Below are positions 53,263 to 62,636 of a stretch of DNA of 64,000 bases, piece after piece. Within the stretch, counting starts at the first letter, position 1; each line of letters begins with the position of its first letter. This stretch comes from Candidatus Scalindua sediminis. GTDB taxonomy: Bacteria > Planctomycetota > Brocadiia > Brocadiales > Scalinduaceae. The stretch lies in the NCBI GenBank assembly GCA_008636105.1, contig VSDH01000004.1, forward strand, positions 78,122 to 142,121. Reading direction: 5' to 3'. A program made the position numbers and the translations under genes. The notes beneath the pieces were generated by a model. That model was given only the letters and a program-made list of their open reading frames with translations. It was not told the origin of the DNA and ran no database searches.

Positions 53263-54333
53263 ATGAAAAGCATTCTTATAGTATCAGCTCGTCAATTTGG
53301 TTTACAAAAAAATTTTCTAGAATTTTGCAAAATGTTTTCTGGTAAATATAGGATAACTTATATTAGTAATGATTTGGGGTATAAGAAGGTTTCGGTAGAT
53401 GGAATTCGTACTATTTATATTAGAAGAAAAAAAGGGAAGATACTCAATAGGTTAACATTTTTATATAATTCTTTGCAGTATATCAATAATATTAGGCCTG
53501 CAATTTTGCTAATTGGTTATTTCCCACTGTCATTTTTACTTGGTGTTTCTGGGAGAATCAGAAATATTGTTACTATAATAGATATACGATCTGGTAGTAT
53601 TCGCAAAAGATGGCGTTTAAATAACTATCTCCTGCGTGTAGAATGTCTTTTTTTTACTAATATTTCTATCATAAATGAATCATTATCAAATTTTTTAAAG
53701 ATTCCAAAGAGTAAAAATTATGTTTACTCAGTAGGTTTTCAAAAAAGACTATTAACCATTCTTGAGAAAACATTTAGAGAGTATAATCTTTTATATGTGG
53801 GGTCTTTGGTGAGTAGACAGTTGTTTCTAACAATATATGCATTTGATCGATTTTGTAATGACCATCCTGAGCTAAAACTAAAATATAAGATTGTTGGATA
53901 CGGAGGATTGGAAGATGAGGAAATGATAATTCAAGCAATTCAGAATTCGAGAAATAGTGACAAAATTATATTTGAAGGATATAAAACCAGCGATGAGTTG
54001 TTTTCTGATTTTCAAGAGTTCAATATAGGCATTTCCTTTATCCCAGATAATGAATATTTCCAGTTTCAGCCACCTATTAAGACATATGAGTACCTTGCTG
54101 CAGGAATGCCTGTAATTGCTACTAATACATATGAAAACTTAAAAATACTGAGTAAATATAATTCAATTATAATACACGCAACAGAAGAGGGTTTTTATGA
54201 CGGGTTAGAGAAAATGATAGAAAAAGCCAGCATATTCAATTCCTATAAAATCCAAGAGCCGATCAGACATTTTAGTTGGGATGTTGTAAGTTTTAAATAT
54301 GAGGAATTCTTAAGGGGAAAATTATCCAATTAG
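53263..54333 (+). CDS. Family 4-like glycosyltransferase
   Basis: The 356-residue protein is a GT-B fold with Leu-Leu-Tyr-Val-Gly-Ser-Leu near the middle, then Tyr-Lys-Ile-Val-Gly-Tyr-Gly-Gly, and Tyr-Glu-Tyr-Leu-Ala-Ala-Gly-Met-Pro-Val-Ile-Ala near residue 290, a divergent GT4 donor site. ATG 53263 has a GAAGAAAAG ahead of it and starts directly with the first strand (Ile-Leu-Ile-Val-Ser-Ala-Arg), so I prefer it to upstream starts at 53221 or 53182. Confidence 0.78.
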   Translation: MKSILIVSARQFGLQKNFLEFCKMFSGKYRITYISNDLGYKKVSVDGIRTIYIRRKKGKILNRLTFLYNSLQYINNIRPAILLIGYFPLSFLLGVSGRIRNIVTIIDIRSGSIRKRWRLNNYLLRVECLFFTNISIINESLSNFLKIPKSKNYVYSVGFQKRLLTILEKTFREYNLLYVGSLVSRQLFLTIYAFDRFCNDHPELKLKYKIVGYGGLEDEEMIIQAIQNSRNSDKIIFEGYKTSDELFSDFQEFNIGISFIPDNEYFQFQPPIKTYEYLAAGMPVIATNTYENLKILSKYNSIIIHATEEGFYDGLEKMIEKASIFNSYKIQEPIRHFSWDVVSFKYEEFLRGKLSN

Positions 54334-54366
54334 GAAATATTCACTATAAGAATGCAATAAATTAGC

Positions 54367-55416
54367 ATGGAAAAGAAATTATTTATTATATCTGAGCTAA
54401 TTTGTGCTCCATTTGACGAAGGTCTTAAAAATATTGTTTATAACTTTATTGTGAATTGTCAATTTCACGACAATGTTAACATTGTAACTAAAAAGGGAAG
54501 CGAAACGAATGGATTAAACGTAAAGAAAGTAAGCTTAAATAAATTATTTCTTAATAAAGAACTAAATAAGCTTTTGTGTAGTTACTCTCCAGATATTATT
54601 TTATACATTCCCGAGGCATCCTGTACTTTTAATAGTTTCGTTAGAGCAAGGATATTACAGTTGATGTGCAATAAATCTAAAGTTGTAATTTTAGGATCAC
54701 AAAGAAGAAAATATTCGTTTATTAAGAAGTTCTTATTAGGTTTTTTGAGGCCGGATTTATTGTTGCTTTTGTGTAAAGCTGATAAGGGGTTTTTCGAGAC
54801 AAAAGGGATGAGAGTAAAAATATTACCGCCTGCTATTGATAAAGAGAGATTTTGTTGCGTTGATTTTGATACTAAATTCTCTTTCAGAAGAAAGTATAAT
54901 ATCCCTCTCAATAAAACTATAGTTTTACATGTTGGACATATAAGAAAAAGTAGAAATCTGGGCTGTTTTTTGAATATCCAGAATATAGATTGCATACAGG
55001 TTGTTATTGTTGGTAGTACTACTACTAAAAAAGATTATGATCTATTTCGACTGTTGAAAAGTCAGGGAATAATTATAATTGATTATTATATATCCGGAAT
55101 ACAGGAAATTTATCAATTATCTGATATTTATGTATTTCCAGTTAAGGAAGAAACGGCAGCGATAGATATGCCTCTATCTGTTTTAGAAGCGATGGCCTGT
55201 AATTTGCCGGTTATAACTACCAGGTTTGGGGGGTTAATTGATAACTTTTCGGAAGATAAGAATTTTAGATATGTTGATACTAATGAGAATATAACTGAAT
55301 TGGTGAAAATCAATGACTTTAAGAAGGTAACAAATCGTAGCAAAGTCAAACATTTAACCTGGAATTTTTTTGCAGATAAGATTGTACAGTCTTGCGAGGG
55401 GTTGTTACAGGAATAA
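54367..55416 (+). CDS. Family 4 glycosyltransferase
   Basis: The 349-residue GT-B enzyme shows Val-Leu-His-Val-Gly-His-Ile-Arg-Lys-Ser-Arg-Asn in the donor-domain entry and Ala-Ile-Asp-Met-Pro-Leu-Ser-Val-Leu-Glu-Ala-Met-Ala-Cys-Asn-Leu-Pro-Val-Ile near residues 260-278, the usual GT4 signature. The N-terminal acceptor domain is shorter than average. The next gene starts directly at its stop codon. Confidence 0.82.
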   Translation: MEKKLFIISELICAPFDEGLKNIVYNFIVNCQFHDNVNIVTKKGSETNGLNVKKVSLNKLFLNKELNKLLCSYSPDIILYIPEASCTFNSFVRARILQLMCNKSKVVILGSQRRKYSFIKKFLLGFLRPDLLLLLCKADKGFFETKGMRVKILPPAIDKERFCCVDFDTKFSFRRKYNIPLNKTIVLHVGHIRKSRNLGCFLNIQNIDCIQVVIVGSTTTKKDYDLFRLLKSQGIIIIDYYISGIQEIYQLSDIYVFPVKEETAAIDMPLSVLEAMACNLPVITTRFGGLIDNFSEDKNFRYVDTNENITELVKINDFKKVTNRSKVKHLTWNFFADKIVQSCEGLLQE

Positions 55417-56094
55417 GTGAATAAGACACTTTCAATGCGATGTTTCATATGTGTAGCCGGCATTGATGGTTCAGGAAAAAGTACTGTTTCTGAACGACTA
55501 ATTATGGCAAATAAAGGTTCACTTAAATATGTTTGGGCAAGGTGGGAACCTTTTTTTCTTAACCCGTTCATAGAACTCGTAAATAAAAAATTGAAAAAGT
55601 CTAATATTGGCAAACATGATGAGAGTGTTTATGAGGAACGGATGAATATTAAAAAACAATTGCTAAAATATAGTTTCATTAAAAAAATCTGGTTACTTCT
55701 TGCTGAAATTGATTATTTTTTTCAATTATTGTGTAAAGTGAGCATTCCGTATCTATTCAAAAAAAAAATTATATGTGACAGGTATATATATGACTTTTAT
55801 ATAGATCAATGCATTAACTTAGAAATACCTGTCAGTAATTTTGAAAGTATTTTTAAAACGCGTCTTTTAAAAATATTTCCGAAGCCAGATCTCTTATTTT
55901 ATATCAAAATAAGTCCTAAAATAGGATATGCACGAAAAAACGACGGAACTTCACAATCATATCTTGAAGAGCGAGTTAAGTATTATGATAAGTTGAAGTC
56001 AATTTACAGAACAATTGAAATAGATGGAGAACAAAAGCTTGATGATGTAGTTTATTCAGTTATGCATGAGGCGGGGAAATTTCTTAAGAGATAA
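55417..56094 (+). CDS. Thymidylate-kinase-like P-loop protein
   Basis: The 225-residue protein has Walker A Gly-Ile-Asp-Gly-Ser-Gly-Lys-Ser-Thr near residues 14-22 and Cys-Asp-Arg-Tyr-Ile-Tyr-Asp-Phe, the DRY-like segment of thymidylate kinases. A housekeeping tmk would be unlikely here; related kinases in glycan loci have no established substrate (a sugar or polyprenol-type acceptor is a guess). The GTG start abuts the previous stop, and its own stop directly precedes the next ATG, so the three genes are coupled. Confidence 0.75.
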   Translation: MNKTLSMRCFICVAGIDGSGKSTVSERLIMANKGSLKYVWARWEPFFLNPFIELVNKKLKKSNIGKHDESVYEERMNIKKQLLKYSFIKKIWLLLAEIDYFFQLLCKVSIPYLFKKKIICDRYIYDFYIDQCINLEIPVSNFESIFKTRLLKIFPKPDLLFYIKISPKIGYARKNDGTSQSYLEERVKYYDKLKSIYRTIEIDGEQKLDDVVYSVMHEAGKFLKR

Positions 56095-57528
56095 ATGAAA
56101 AGAAAATTATATCTGCTTGGTATTGATGGATTGTCGTTCCAATATATTAAGGATCATTTGGAAGATTTACCCAATTTTAAAGAATTGTTTGAGTTAGGAA
56201 ATTGTAAAGGTCTCGATTCGGTTTTCCCGCCTGATTCGATTCCTGCCTGGATAGCAATCTTTACAAGCTTATTACCTGCTGAACATGGTGTGCTGGACTC
56301 AATTGATTATCTGGTTGAAAACAATAATCAAAAAATCCCAAGCCTTGAAGCTTTTAAAGGGAAAACCTTCTGGGATGTTCTTTCAGCAAGAAATAAAAGG
56401 GTATGTATAATCAATCCTTTTCTCGCATTTCCGGTATGGGATGTCAATGGTTTCTTTGTTAACGGATCCGTCTTTACAAAAGACCGTAAGATAGATGCTA
56501 ATGATAGAGAATTACTAAGAAGATATCCTTTGCCTACCCTTGGTGGACTTACGACATTTCCCAAGAAGACCGAGTTGCCGAAATTTATTTATGATTCTTA
56601 TAGGGAAACAAAAGCTCTAAGTGATTATTCAGAACAGTTACATAATTATGATGATTATGATTTATTCTTTGTTTCATATTTTACTATGGATCGTTTTCAG
56701 CATTTTTTGTGGAGATATTCAGATGATGAGGATATGACACATCCAAAGAATAATCACCATATAAGTTCTATTTTGGATTTTTATAAATTTTATGATGAAA
56801 TAGTTGGGAATATAAAAAGCAGTTTAAAGGATGGAGAAGCTTTTGTCGTCATAAGTGATCATGGACATGGTAGAAGATGTACCCATGTTTTAAATATTAA
56901 TGAGGTACTGCGAAAAAAAGGGTTATATTTTGTTGATACCAAGAAGATAAAAATATTTGACAAAAAATATTTAATTGAACGATTGAAGAATATAACTATG
57001 GAAATAGTTTTTAAGTACAATTTAGAAGATATTTTTTACATTTTAGCTAAACGAATTCCAAATCGAAAGGCAATAAAGAAAGGAGAGCACTTAAAGTCAT
57101 CAAAGAATATCGCAGAGGCGTGTAATATGTTTGGGACTAATCCCTTTGGTGGGATTAGAATTAATAAAGAGAATATACCTCCTGACAGGGCATACGAAGC
57201 GGTTCGTGATGACGTTATCAAACTGTTTTCAAGCTACACACATAATGATAAACGTATATTTAAGTGGATTAGAAAAAGAGAAGATGTTTGTAGTGGCAGA
57301 AATATTGGCAAATTTGCTGATATTTTATTTGAAATGAATTCAGATTATGGAGTCAATTGGGCGGTATTTACAAAGGAGATTGGATTTAACACTACACACA
57401 AGAAAATTTCCGGTGGGCATGAATTTGTTGGATGCTTTTTTACTTATAACCTTGAGAAGAGATATTTTGATCGAGTTGAATCGGTAAACGATATTTATAA
57501 TTTGGTTATAAATTGTTTGGACTCATGA
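56095..57528 (+). CDS. Alkaline-phosphatase-superfamily phosphodiesterase/transferase
   Basis: The 477-residue protein has Leu-Leu-Gly-Ile-Asp-Gly-Leu near the start, Phe-Pro-Pro-Asp-Ser-Ile-Pro-Ala-Trp (candidate Ser/Thr nucleophile region), Met-Asp-Arg-Phe-Gln-His and Ile-Ser-Asp-His-Gly-His-Gly, the two-metal Asp-His motif of the type I phosphodiesterase/nucleotide pyrophosphatase group. No signal peptide is evident. In a polysaccharide locus it may transfer or hydrolyse phosphodiester substituents. It abuts the kinase-like gene upstream, which may work with it in phosphate chemistry. Confidence 0.78.
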   Translation: MKRKLYLLGIDGLSFQYIKDHLEDLPNFKELFELGNCKGLDSVFPPDSIPAWIAIFTSLLPAEHGVLDSIDYLVENNNQKIPSLEAFKGKTFWDVLSARNKRVCIINPFLAFPVWDVNGFFVNGSVFTKDRKIDANDRELLRRYPLPTLGGLTTFPKKTELPKFIYDSYRETKALSDYSEQLHNYDDYDLFFVSYFTMDRFQHFLWRYSDDEDMTHPKNNHHISSILDFYKFYDEIVGNIKSSLKDGEAFVVISDHGHGRRCTHVLNINEVLRKKGLYFVDTKKIKIFDKKYLIERLKNITMEIVFKYNLEDIFYILAKRIPNRKAIKKGEHLKSSKNIAEACNMFGTNPFGGIRINKENIPPDRAYEAVRDDVIKLFSSYTHNDKRIFKWIRKREDVCSGRNIGKFADILFEMNSDYGVNWAVFTKEIGFNTTHKKISGGHEFVGCFFTYNLEKRYFDRVESVNDIYNLVINCLDS

Positions 57529-57849
57529 AATTTCTACAAATTAAACTTGCTCTTTTGCGACTGTGGTGGGAATTGAACTCATGTGTTTGCAAAGACAACG
57601 CTGTTGAAATAACGAGGATATCCGGCTGATCTTTTTTCTATGAATCATCTACAGAATATTGGAAATCTGTATTTGAAATGTTTGCCGTCTTATATTTATT
57701 TTATGAAGCATTAGAAGATAAGAGCATCAAATGCCGTAGAAATCGTAGGCAGAGCATCTTATTCTTTTGAAAATAACACATTACAAAATTACCGTAAACC
57801 TTGATGGTTTGGTAGTAAAATATAATCATGATGGTCGGTTCATGATCTG
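57529..57849. other. 321-base gap without a recognisable gene
   Basis: Frames of up to about 25-40 codons are present on the + strand but none forms a known domain. No strong hairpin, T-tract terminator or repeat was noticed. It follows the alkaline-phosphatase-fold gene and may contain the promoter for the GT4 gene that begins at GTG 57850. Confidence 0.4.
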
Positions 57850-59112
57850 GTGATAATACAACATCCAAATCTAAACATACTTCATATCAACAAATTCCAT
57901 TATTTGCGAGGTGGATCGGAAGTAGTATATTTCAACACATCAAATCTCTTGGAATCTCATGGCCATAAATCCTTGTTTTTCTCTATGCATCATCAAGATA
58001 ATTTGCCCTGTGAAACCAAAGATTATTTTATGCCGTTTGTAGACTTCAATACCGATAGTAGTATCATGGGGCAGGTTAGTAAAGCAGGGCGAATCCTTTA
58101 TTCCTTTGAGGCAAGAAAAAGGCTTTCAAAATTATTGGATAAATATGTTGTTGATATTGCACATCTCCACAATATTTACCACCAGATTTCCCCTTCAATA
58201 CTACATGAATTTGCAAAGAGAAAAATTCCTGTTGTCATGACGTTGCACGACTATAAGATGGTCTGTACAGCCTATAATATGCCAACTGATGGAAAATATT
58301 GTGAAGCTTGTAGAGGGAAAAGATACTTTAAGGTTATTAAAAGAAAATGTGTTAAGAATTCGTTCGTTAAAAGTGTATTGTCTTGTATTGAGATGTACTT
58401 ACATCATAAAGTACTTGATATTTATGACAATATAGACATATTTATTTCTCCAAGTCAATTTCTTAAAGATAAATTAGAAGGGATGGGTTTTGAAAAGAAA
58501 ATTGTTCATTTGCCAAATTTTATAGATATTAAAAGGTTTAAGCAGATTAAGATTGAGGATTGTAATGAAAATTCTGTTGTTTATTTTGGAAGACTGTCTC
58601 CTGGAAAAGGGTTAAGAACGTTATTAGAAGCTGCTAAAAGATTAAATCTTGAGAGTGATATTGTAGTAAACATATTAGGCGATGGACCAATAAAAGAAGA
58701 ACTTGAGGAAAAGGTGAGGACAGAGAGTATAGATAATGTTAGATTTCTCGGCTATATGAAAGGTGAGAAACTATATAATGAATTAAGAAAAAGCCAGATC
58801 GTGGTCATTCCCTCTGAGTGGTATGAAAACAACCCTATTTCTATATTGGAAGCTTTTGCATTGGAGAAGCCTGTTATCGGTTCCAGAATAGGAGGAATAC
58901 CCGAATTGGTGAAAGACGGAAAAACTGGATACACTTTTGAACCGGGAAATGCAGAGGATTTGAGCGAGAAAATAAAAACACTTTTATCTGATGACTCATC
59001 ACGTATTAAGATGGGGCATAACGCCCGAAGGTTTGTAGAGTTAGAATTTAATCCTAAAAAACATTATCAGAAATTGATCAAGATATACGAAAGGGCCATG
59101 ATAAAATCTTAA
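57850..59112 (+). CDS. Family 4 glycosyltransferase
   Basis: The 420-residue GT-B enzyme has Phe-His-Tyr-Leu-Arg-Gly-Gly-Ser-Glu near the N-terminus, Thr-Leu-His-Asp-Tyr-Lys, Tyr-Phe-Gly-Arg-Leu-Ser-Pro-Gly-Lys-Gly and Glu-Asn-Asn-Pro-Ile-Ser-Ile-Leu-Glu-Ala-Phe-Ala near residue 335, a canonical GT4 donor site. A Cys-x2-Cys in the first domain (Tyr-Cys-Glu-Ala-Cys) is common in this subfamily. The start is GTG 57850. Confidence 0.87.
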   Translation: MIIQHPNLNILHINKFHYLRGGSEVVYFNTSNLLESHGHKSLFFSMHHQDNLPCETKDYFMPFVDFNTDSSIMGQVSKAGRILYSFEARKRLSKLLDKYVVDIAHLHNIYHQISPSILHEFAKRKIPVVMTLHDYKMVCTAYNMPTDGKYCEACRGKRYFKVIKRKCVKNSFVKSVLSCIEMYLHHKVLDIYDNIDIFISPSQFLKDKLEGMGFEKKIVHLPNFIDIKRFKQIKIEDCNENSVVYFGRLSPGKGLRTLLEAAKRLNLESDIVVNILGDGPIKEELEEKVRTESIDNVRFLGYMKGEKLYNELRKSQIVVIPSEWYENNPISILEAFALEKPVIGSRIGGIPELVKDGKTGYTFEPGNAEDLSEKIKTLLSDDSSRIKMGHNARRFVELEFNPKKHYQKLIKIYERAMIKS

Positions 59113-59204
59113 GATTCAATTTGTATAAAAATAATACAGTTTAAATAAAATAAATGAGTTCCCAATTATCATATCTTTAAATATTCCACTGTTAAAGAGA
59201 AATA

Positions 59205-60107
59205 ATGGCAAAAGTAATAAATCCACCTGAATACAATCATGTCTATTTATACTTGTTAGGCATTGCGTTTATGGTGTTAAATAAAGTTCGTCATGGAATA
59301 ATGGGTTATAAAACTCCTCGGACTTTCGCAACAACAGAAATAGAACGTAGCGTTGATTATTGTATTAATGTCGTCAATCAGCATGAGTTGCAACTACAAA
59401 AATATACTGGCACGAACAATCCGTTTAATAGAAAGAAAATATTGGAGATTGGACCTGGACCAGATTTAGGTACTGGTTTCTGCATGATTGCCAAGGGTGC
59501 TTTAAGATATACGGCTTTGGACAAAAACAAACTTGTTTCTCAAACACCAGATATTTTCTATGAGGTATTGTTAAAAAAATTAAAAGACTTTCCCAACTAT
59601 GTTAATGCTATAAACGCTTTTAAGACATTTAAAAGAAAGACCAATAATTCTATTATCAAATATATTTACGATCCGGAATTTAAATTTAAAGAAATCCAAG
59701 ATGGAAGTTATGATATGTTAGTAACTCAGGCTGTTTTAGAGCATATTGATAATATTAAATGTACGTTCCAAAAAATTAAGAATAAAATAACGCCAAATGG
59801 AGTTTTAAGTAACCTTGTTGATGCATCTACACACACTCGCTATATCAGGGATATTGATCATTGCAACTTATTAAGATATTCAGATTTTATCTATAATATG
59901 CTAAAATTTGATGGTTCCCCAAACTGTTTGAGAGCATCCCAATATGAGAAAATATTTAAAGAGCTTGACTACAAAAATATAAACATTGTACCTAATAAAA
60001 TTACGGATTCTGTTTATGTTAATAAATTGAAAGCTCATATTTCTCCAAAACTCAAAGATGATGATACATTACATATACTATCCTTTTATTTACTAGCATC
60101 TACTTAA
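59205..60107 (+). CDS. Class I SAM-dependent methyltransferase
   Basis: The 300-residue protein has motif I Ile-Leu-Glu-Ile-Gly-Pro-Gly-Pro-Asp near residues 81-89, an acidic ribose-binding Thr-Ala-Leu-Asp-Lys, and Thr-Gln-Ala-Val-Leu-Glu-His-Ile-Asp-Asn. A hydrophobic stretch near residues 12-26 might anchor it at the membrane. It precedes a radical-SAM gene, again forming a methyltransferase/radical-SAM neighbour pair. Confidence 0.78.
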   Translation: MAKVINPPEYNHVYLYLLGIAFMVLNKVRHGIMGYKTPRTFATTEIERSVDYCINVVNQHELQLQKYTGTNNPFNRKKILEIGPGPDLGTGFCMIAKGALRYTALDKNKLVSQTPDIFYEVLLKKLKDFPNYVNAINAFKTFKRKTNNSIIKYIYDPEFKFKEIQDGSYDMLVTQAVLEHIDNIKCTFQKIKNKITPNGVLSNLVDASTHTRYIRDIDHCNLLRYSDFIYNMLKFDGSPNCLRASQYEKIFKELDYKNINIVPNKITDSVYVNKLKAHISPKLKDDDTLHILSFYLLAST

Positions 60108-60280
60108 ATTGTAAAAGTGACATTGTCCCTTACATATTAGAACTTAGCTTCGCTTTGCTTCGCAATTGGAAGAATGGGTTTTGGGGAAATTTCATTTATA
60201 ACTCTATATAAAATAACCTAGAAATAAACCTTTAATATCAGTAAGTTGTAGAATTTCCGAGACGTTTAAATTAAATTGTT

Positions 60281-61318
60281 ATAAAGGATAAACTTCTGAT
60301 ACGAAACAGAATACAATCACCCAAAGAAATCTGCATCATACTTACTTACAGGTGCAATGCGAAGTGTAATATGTGTAATGTATGGCGTCATCCCACAAAA
60401 TCGAGTGATGAAATCACATTAAACGATGTTGAAAAATTGCCATCGGGACTGAGGTTTGTTAATATAACAGGAGGAGAACCTTTCATAAGGAAGGACATTG
60501 ATGAGATTATTAATGTAATACGACCTAAGACAAGGCGCATAGTAATAAGTACAAATGGTTTTTTTACAGAAAGAATAATAGAGTTGTGTAAGAAATTTCC
60601 AGAAATTGGGATAAGGATAAGTATAGAAGGTCTTCAAAAAGCTAATGACACTATCAGAGGAATACGCAATGGATTTGATAGGGGGCTTAGAACGTTGCTT
60701 GCATTGCGAAGAATGGGTATTAAGGATATTGGTTTTGGTATGACAGTTCAGGACATGAATTACAAGGATTTGTTACCTCTCTATGAGTTGTCAGATGCAT
60801 TAGGTTATGAATTTGCCACAGCAACACTCCATAATTCGCATTATTTTTACAAACTAGATAATCGTATAGAAAAAATAGATATGGTATGTAATGAATTCTC
60901 AAACCTAATAGTAGAATTACTAAAATCTAAATCCATAAAAAAATGGTTTAGGGCATATTTCAATTACGGGCTTATGAACTATATATATGGTAGAAAAAGA
61001 TTTTTAAAGTGTGAGATGGGCACCGAGTCTTGTTTCATAGATCCTTCAGGTGATGTTCTTCCTTGTAATGGTATGAATTGTAAGATGCCTATGGGGAATA
61101 TTAGAGAACAAGCTTTTGATGATATCTGGAATAGTAAAAAGGCTGATGAAGTTCGTAGAGCCGTAGATACCTGCAATAAAGAATGTTGGATGGTTGGTAG
61201 CGCAGCTCCTGTGATAAAGAAGAATATAAGTGTACCTTTCAAATGGGTATTAAAAAACAAACTCCGTGTTATGTTTAATAGAGAACCTGATTTGTGCTTC
61301 AATAATAAAAGATGTTGA
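60281..61318 (+). CDS. Radical SAM/SPASM protein with no standard start codon
   Basis: The reading frame is open from 60275 and gives Leu-Thr-Tyr-Arg-Cys-Asn-Ala-Lys-Cys-Asn-Met-Cys, the full radical-SAM cluster motif, at about codons 25-36 counted from 60281. It is followed by Asn-Ile-Thr-Gly-Gly-Glu-Pro-Phe and a C-terminal SPASM region (Pro-Cys-Asn-Gly-Met-Asn-Cys). The first ATG, at 60371, lies between the second and third cluster cysteines and would destroy the enzyme. Upstream only ATA (60281), ATT (60275) or CTG (60296) could act as starts. An ATG to ATA change at 60281 would explain this, so the gene may be poorly expressed or newly inactivated. Confidence 0.75.
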   Translation: MKDKLLIRNRIQSPKEICIILTYRCNAKCNMCNVWRHPTKSSDEITLNDVEKLPSGLRFVNITGGEPFIRKDIDEIINVIRPKTRRIVISTNGFFTERIIELCKKFPEIGIRISIEGLQKANDTIRGIRNGFDRGLRTLLALRRMGIKDIGFGMTVQDMNYKDLLPLYELSDALGYEFATATLHNSHYFYKLDNRIEKIDMVCNEFSNLIVELLKSKSIKKWFRAYFNYGLMNYIYGRKRFLKCEMGTESCFIDPSGDVLPCNGMNCKMPMGNIREQAFDDIWNSKKADEVRRAVDTCNKECWMVGSAAPVIKKNISVPFKWVLKNKLRVMFNREPDLCFNNKRC

Positions 61319-62460
61319 GGGTTGCAGTGCTGGGTACTCGTGGGTTTCCAAATGTGCAGGGTGGTGTTGAGAAGCACTGTGAAGAACTGTATCCCCGATT
61401 GGCTGATGGCAGCTGTGAAGTAACAGTATTTACCAGAAAGCCATATGTTAATCCAAAAATTCATACATACAAAGGGGTTAACTTAATCCCTCTATCCTGT
61501 CCAAAGAATAAATTCCTGGAAGCCTTTTTACATACCTTTATCGGAATAGTTGTCATCAGAAAATTTTCTCCTGATATACTGCATATTCATGCTATAGGAC
61601 CATCTTTATTTATACCACTTGCCCGTTTGTTGGGTCTAAAAGTTGTTATGACGCATCATGGACCTGATTATAAAAGAAAGAAATGGGGTAAGCTGGCAAA
61701 GTTTGTCTTAAAACTTGGCGAACGATTGGGATGTAAATGGGCCAATTGTATAATAACTATTTCTGGAACCGTTTCAGATCATGTAAGGAATGAATACGAG
61801 AGAGATGTAACGATTATTCCCAATGGTGTAACTATACCGGAAATTTTACAAAGTAATAATAGTCTTAAAGAATATGGCTTAGATAAAGGGAAGTATTTAT
61901 TGTCCGTTGGCCGCTTTGTGCCGGAAAAAGGTTTTCATGATTTAATAGACTCCTTTAACCAACTGTTAACATACAACTCTAAATCTCAAAATTCAAATAA
62001 CCAATTTTCCGCTCAGGATTGGAAATTGGTTATTGTTGGTGATTCTGACCATGAGGACAAATACAGCCTAAGACTGAAAGAGGAGGCATACAGAACTAAA
62101 AATATAATTATGACAGGGTTCTTAACTGGAGAACCTTTACATGAATTGTATAGTCATGCGGGGCTCTTTGTTTTGCCATCTTATTATGAAGGTCTCCCGA
62201 TAGTCTTGCTTGAGGCAATGAGTTATGGATTGTCCTGCATAGCTAGTGATATTCCTGCTAATAAAGATGTTGATCTCTTGGCAAAAGATAGGTTTTTTAG
62301 GGCTGGAGATATTAATGGGCTTGCGAAAAAGATAAACGAGTTTGTGGTTAAACCATTGTCAGAGGAAGAAAAAAGAATCCAACTAAACGGAATTGATGAA
62401 AAATACAATTGGGATAAAATAGCCAAAAAAACTACAAAGGTTTATAAATCAATCTTATAA
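61312..62460 (+). CDS. Family 4 glycosyltransferase (GT4)
   Basis: The 382-residue GT-B enzyme starts Val-Ala-Val-Leu-Gly-Thr-Arg-Gly-Phe-Pro-Asn-Val-Gln-Gly-Gly-Val-Glu, typical of a subgroup that often adds rhamnose or similar sugars. It continues with His-Ile-His-Ala-Ile-Gly-Pro, Ser-Val-Gly-Arg-Phe-Val-Pro-Glu-Lys-Gly and Pro-Ser-Tyr-Tyr-Glu-Gly-Leu-Pro-Ile-Val-Leu-Leu-Glu-Ala. Its ATG overlaps the stop of the radical-SAM gene by 7 bases. A short hairpin follows about 100 bases downstream of its stop. Confidence 0.88.
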   Translation: MLRVAVLGTRGFPNVQGGVEKHCEELYPRLADGSCEVTVFTRKPYVNPKIHTYKGVNLIPLSCPKNKFLEAFLHTFIGIVVIRKFSPDILHIHAIGPSLFIPLARLLGLKVVMTHHGPDYKRKKWGKLAKFVLKLGERLGCKWANCIITISGTVSDHVRNEYERDVTIIPNGVTIPEILQSNNSLKEYGLDKGKYLLSVGRFVPEKGFHDLIDSFNQLLTYNSKSQNSNNQFSAQDWKLVIVGDSDHEDKYSLRLKEEAYRTKNIIMTGFLTGEPLHELYSHAGLFVLPSYYEGLPIVLLEAMSYGLSCIASDIPANKDVDLLAKDRFFRAGDINGLAKKINEFVVKPLSEEEKRIQLNGIDEKYNWDKIAKKTTKVYKSIL

Positions 62461-62562
62461 AATTTACAATCAAATTCTCAGCCGTGCAATAAGTAACAAC
62501 CATATACGAATTTTAGATTGAAGATTACAGCTTCGAGATTAGTTATTCATTATTAGTCACTA

Positions 62563-62578
62563 GCCCGCTTGGGCGGGC
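62563..62578. terminator. GC-rich hairpin between the GT4 and sugar-transferase genes
   Basis: GCCCGC at 62563-62568 pairs with GCGGGC at 62573-62578 around TTGG. It lies in an AT-rich gap (62461-62636) and is followed by CGTCATTTT, a weak T stretch. It may be a terminator separating the final gene from the upstream operon, or a small palindromic repeat; I cannot distinguish these. Confidence 0.4.
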
Positions 62579-62636
62579 CGTCATTTTATGCCAGTGGGCA
62601 ATAATTAATAGTTATGATGTTTAGAAGAGGAAAACA

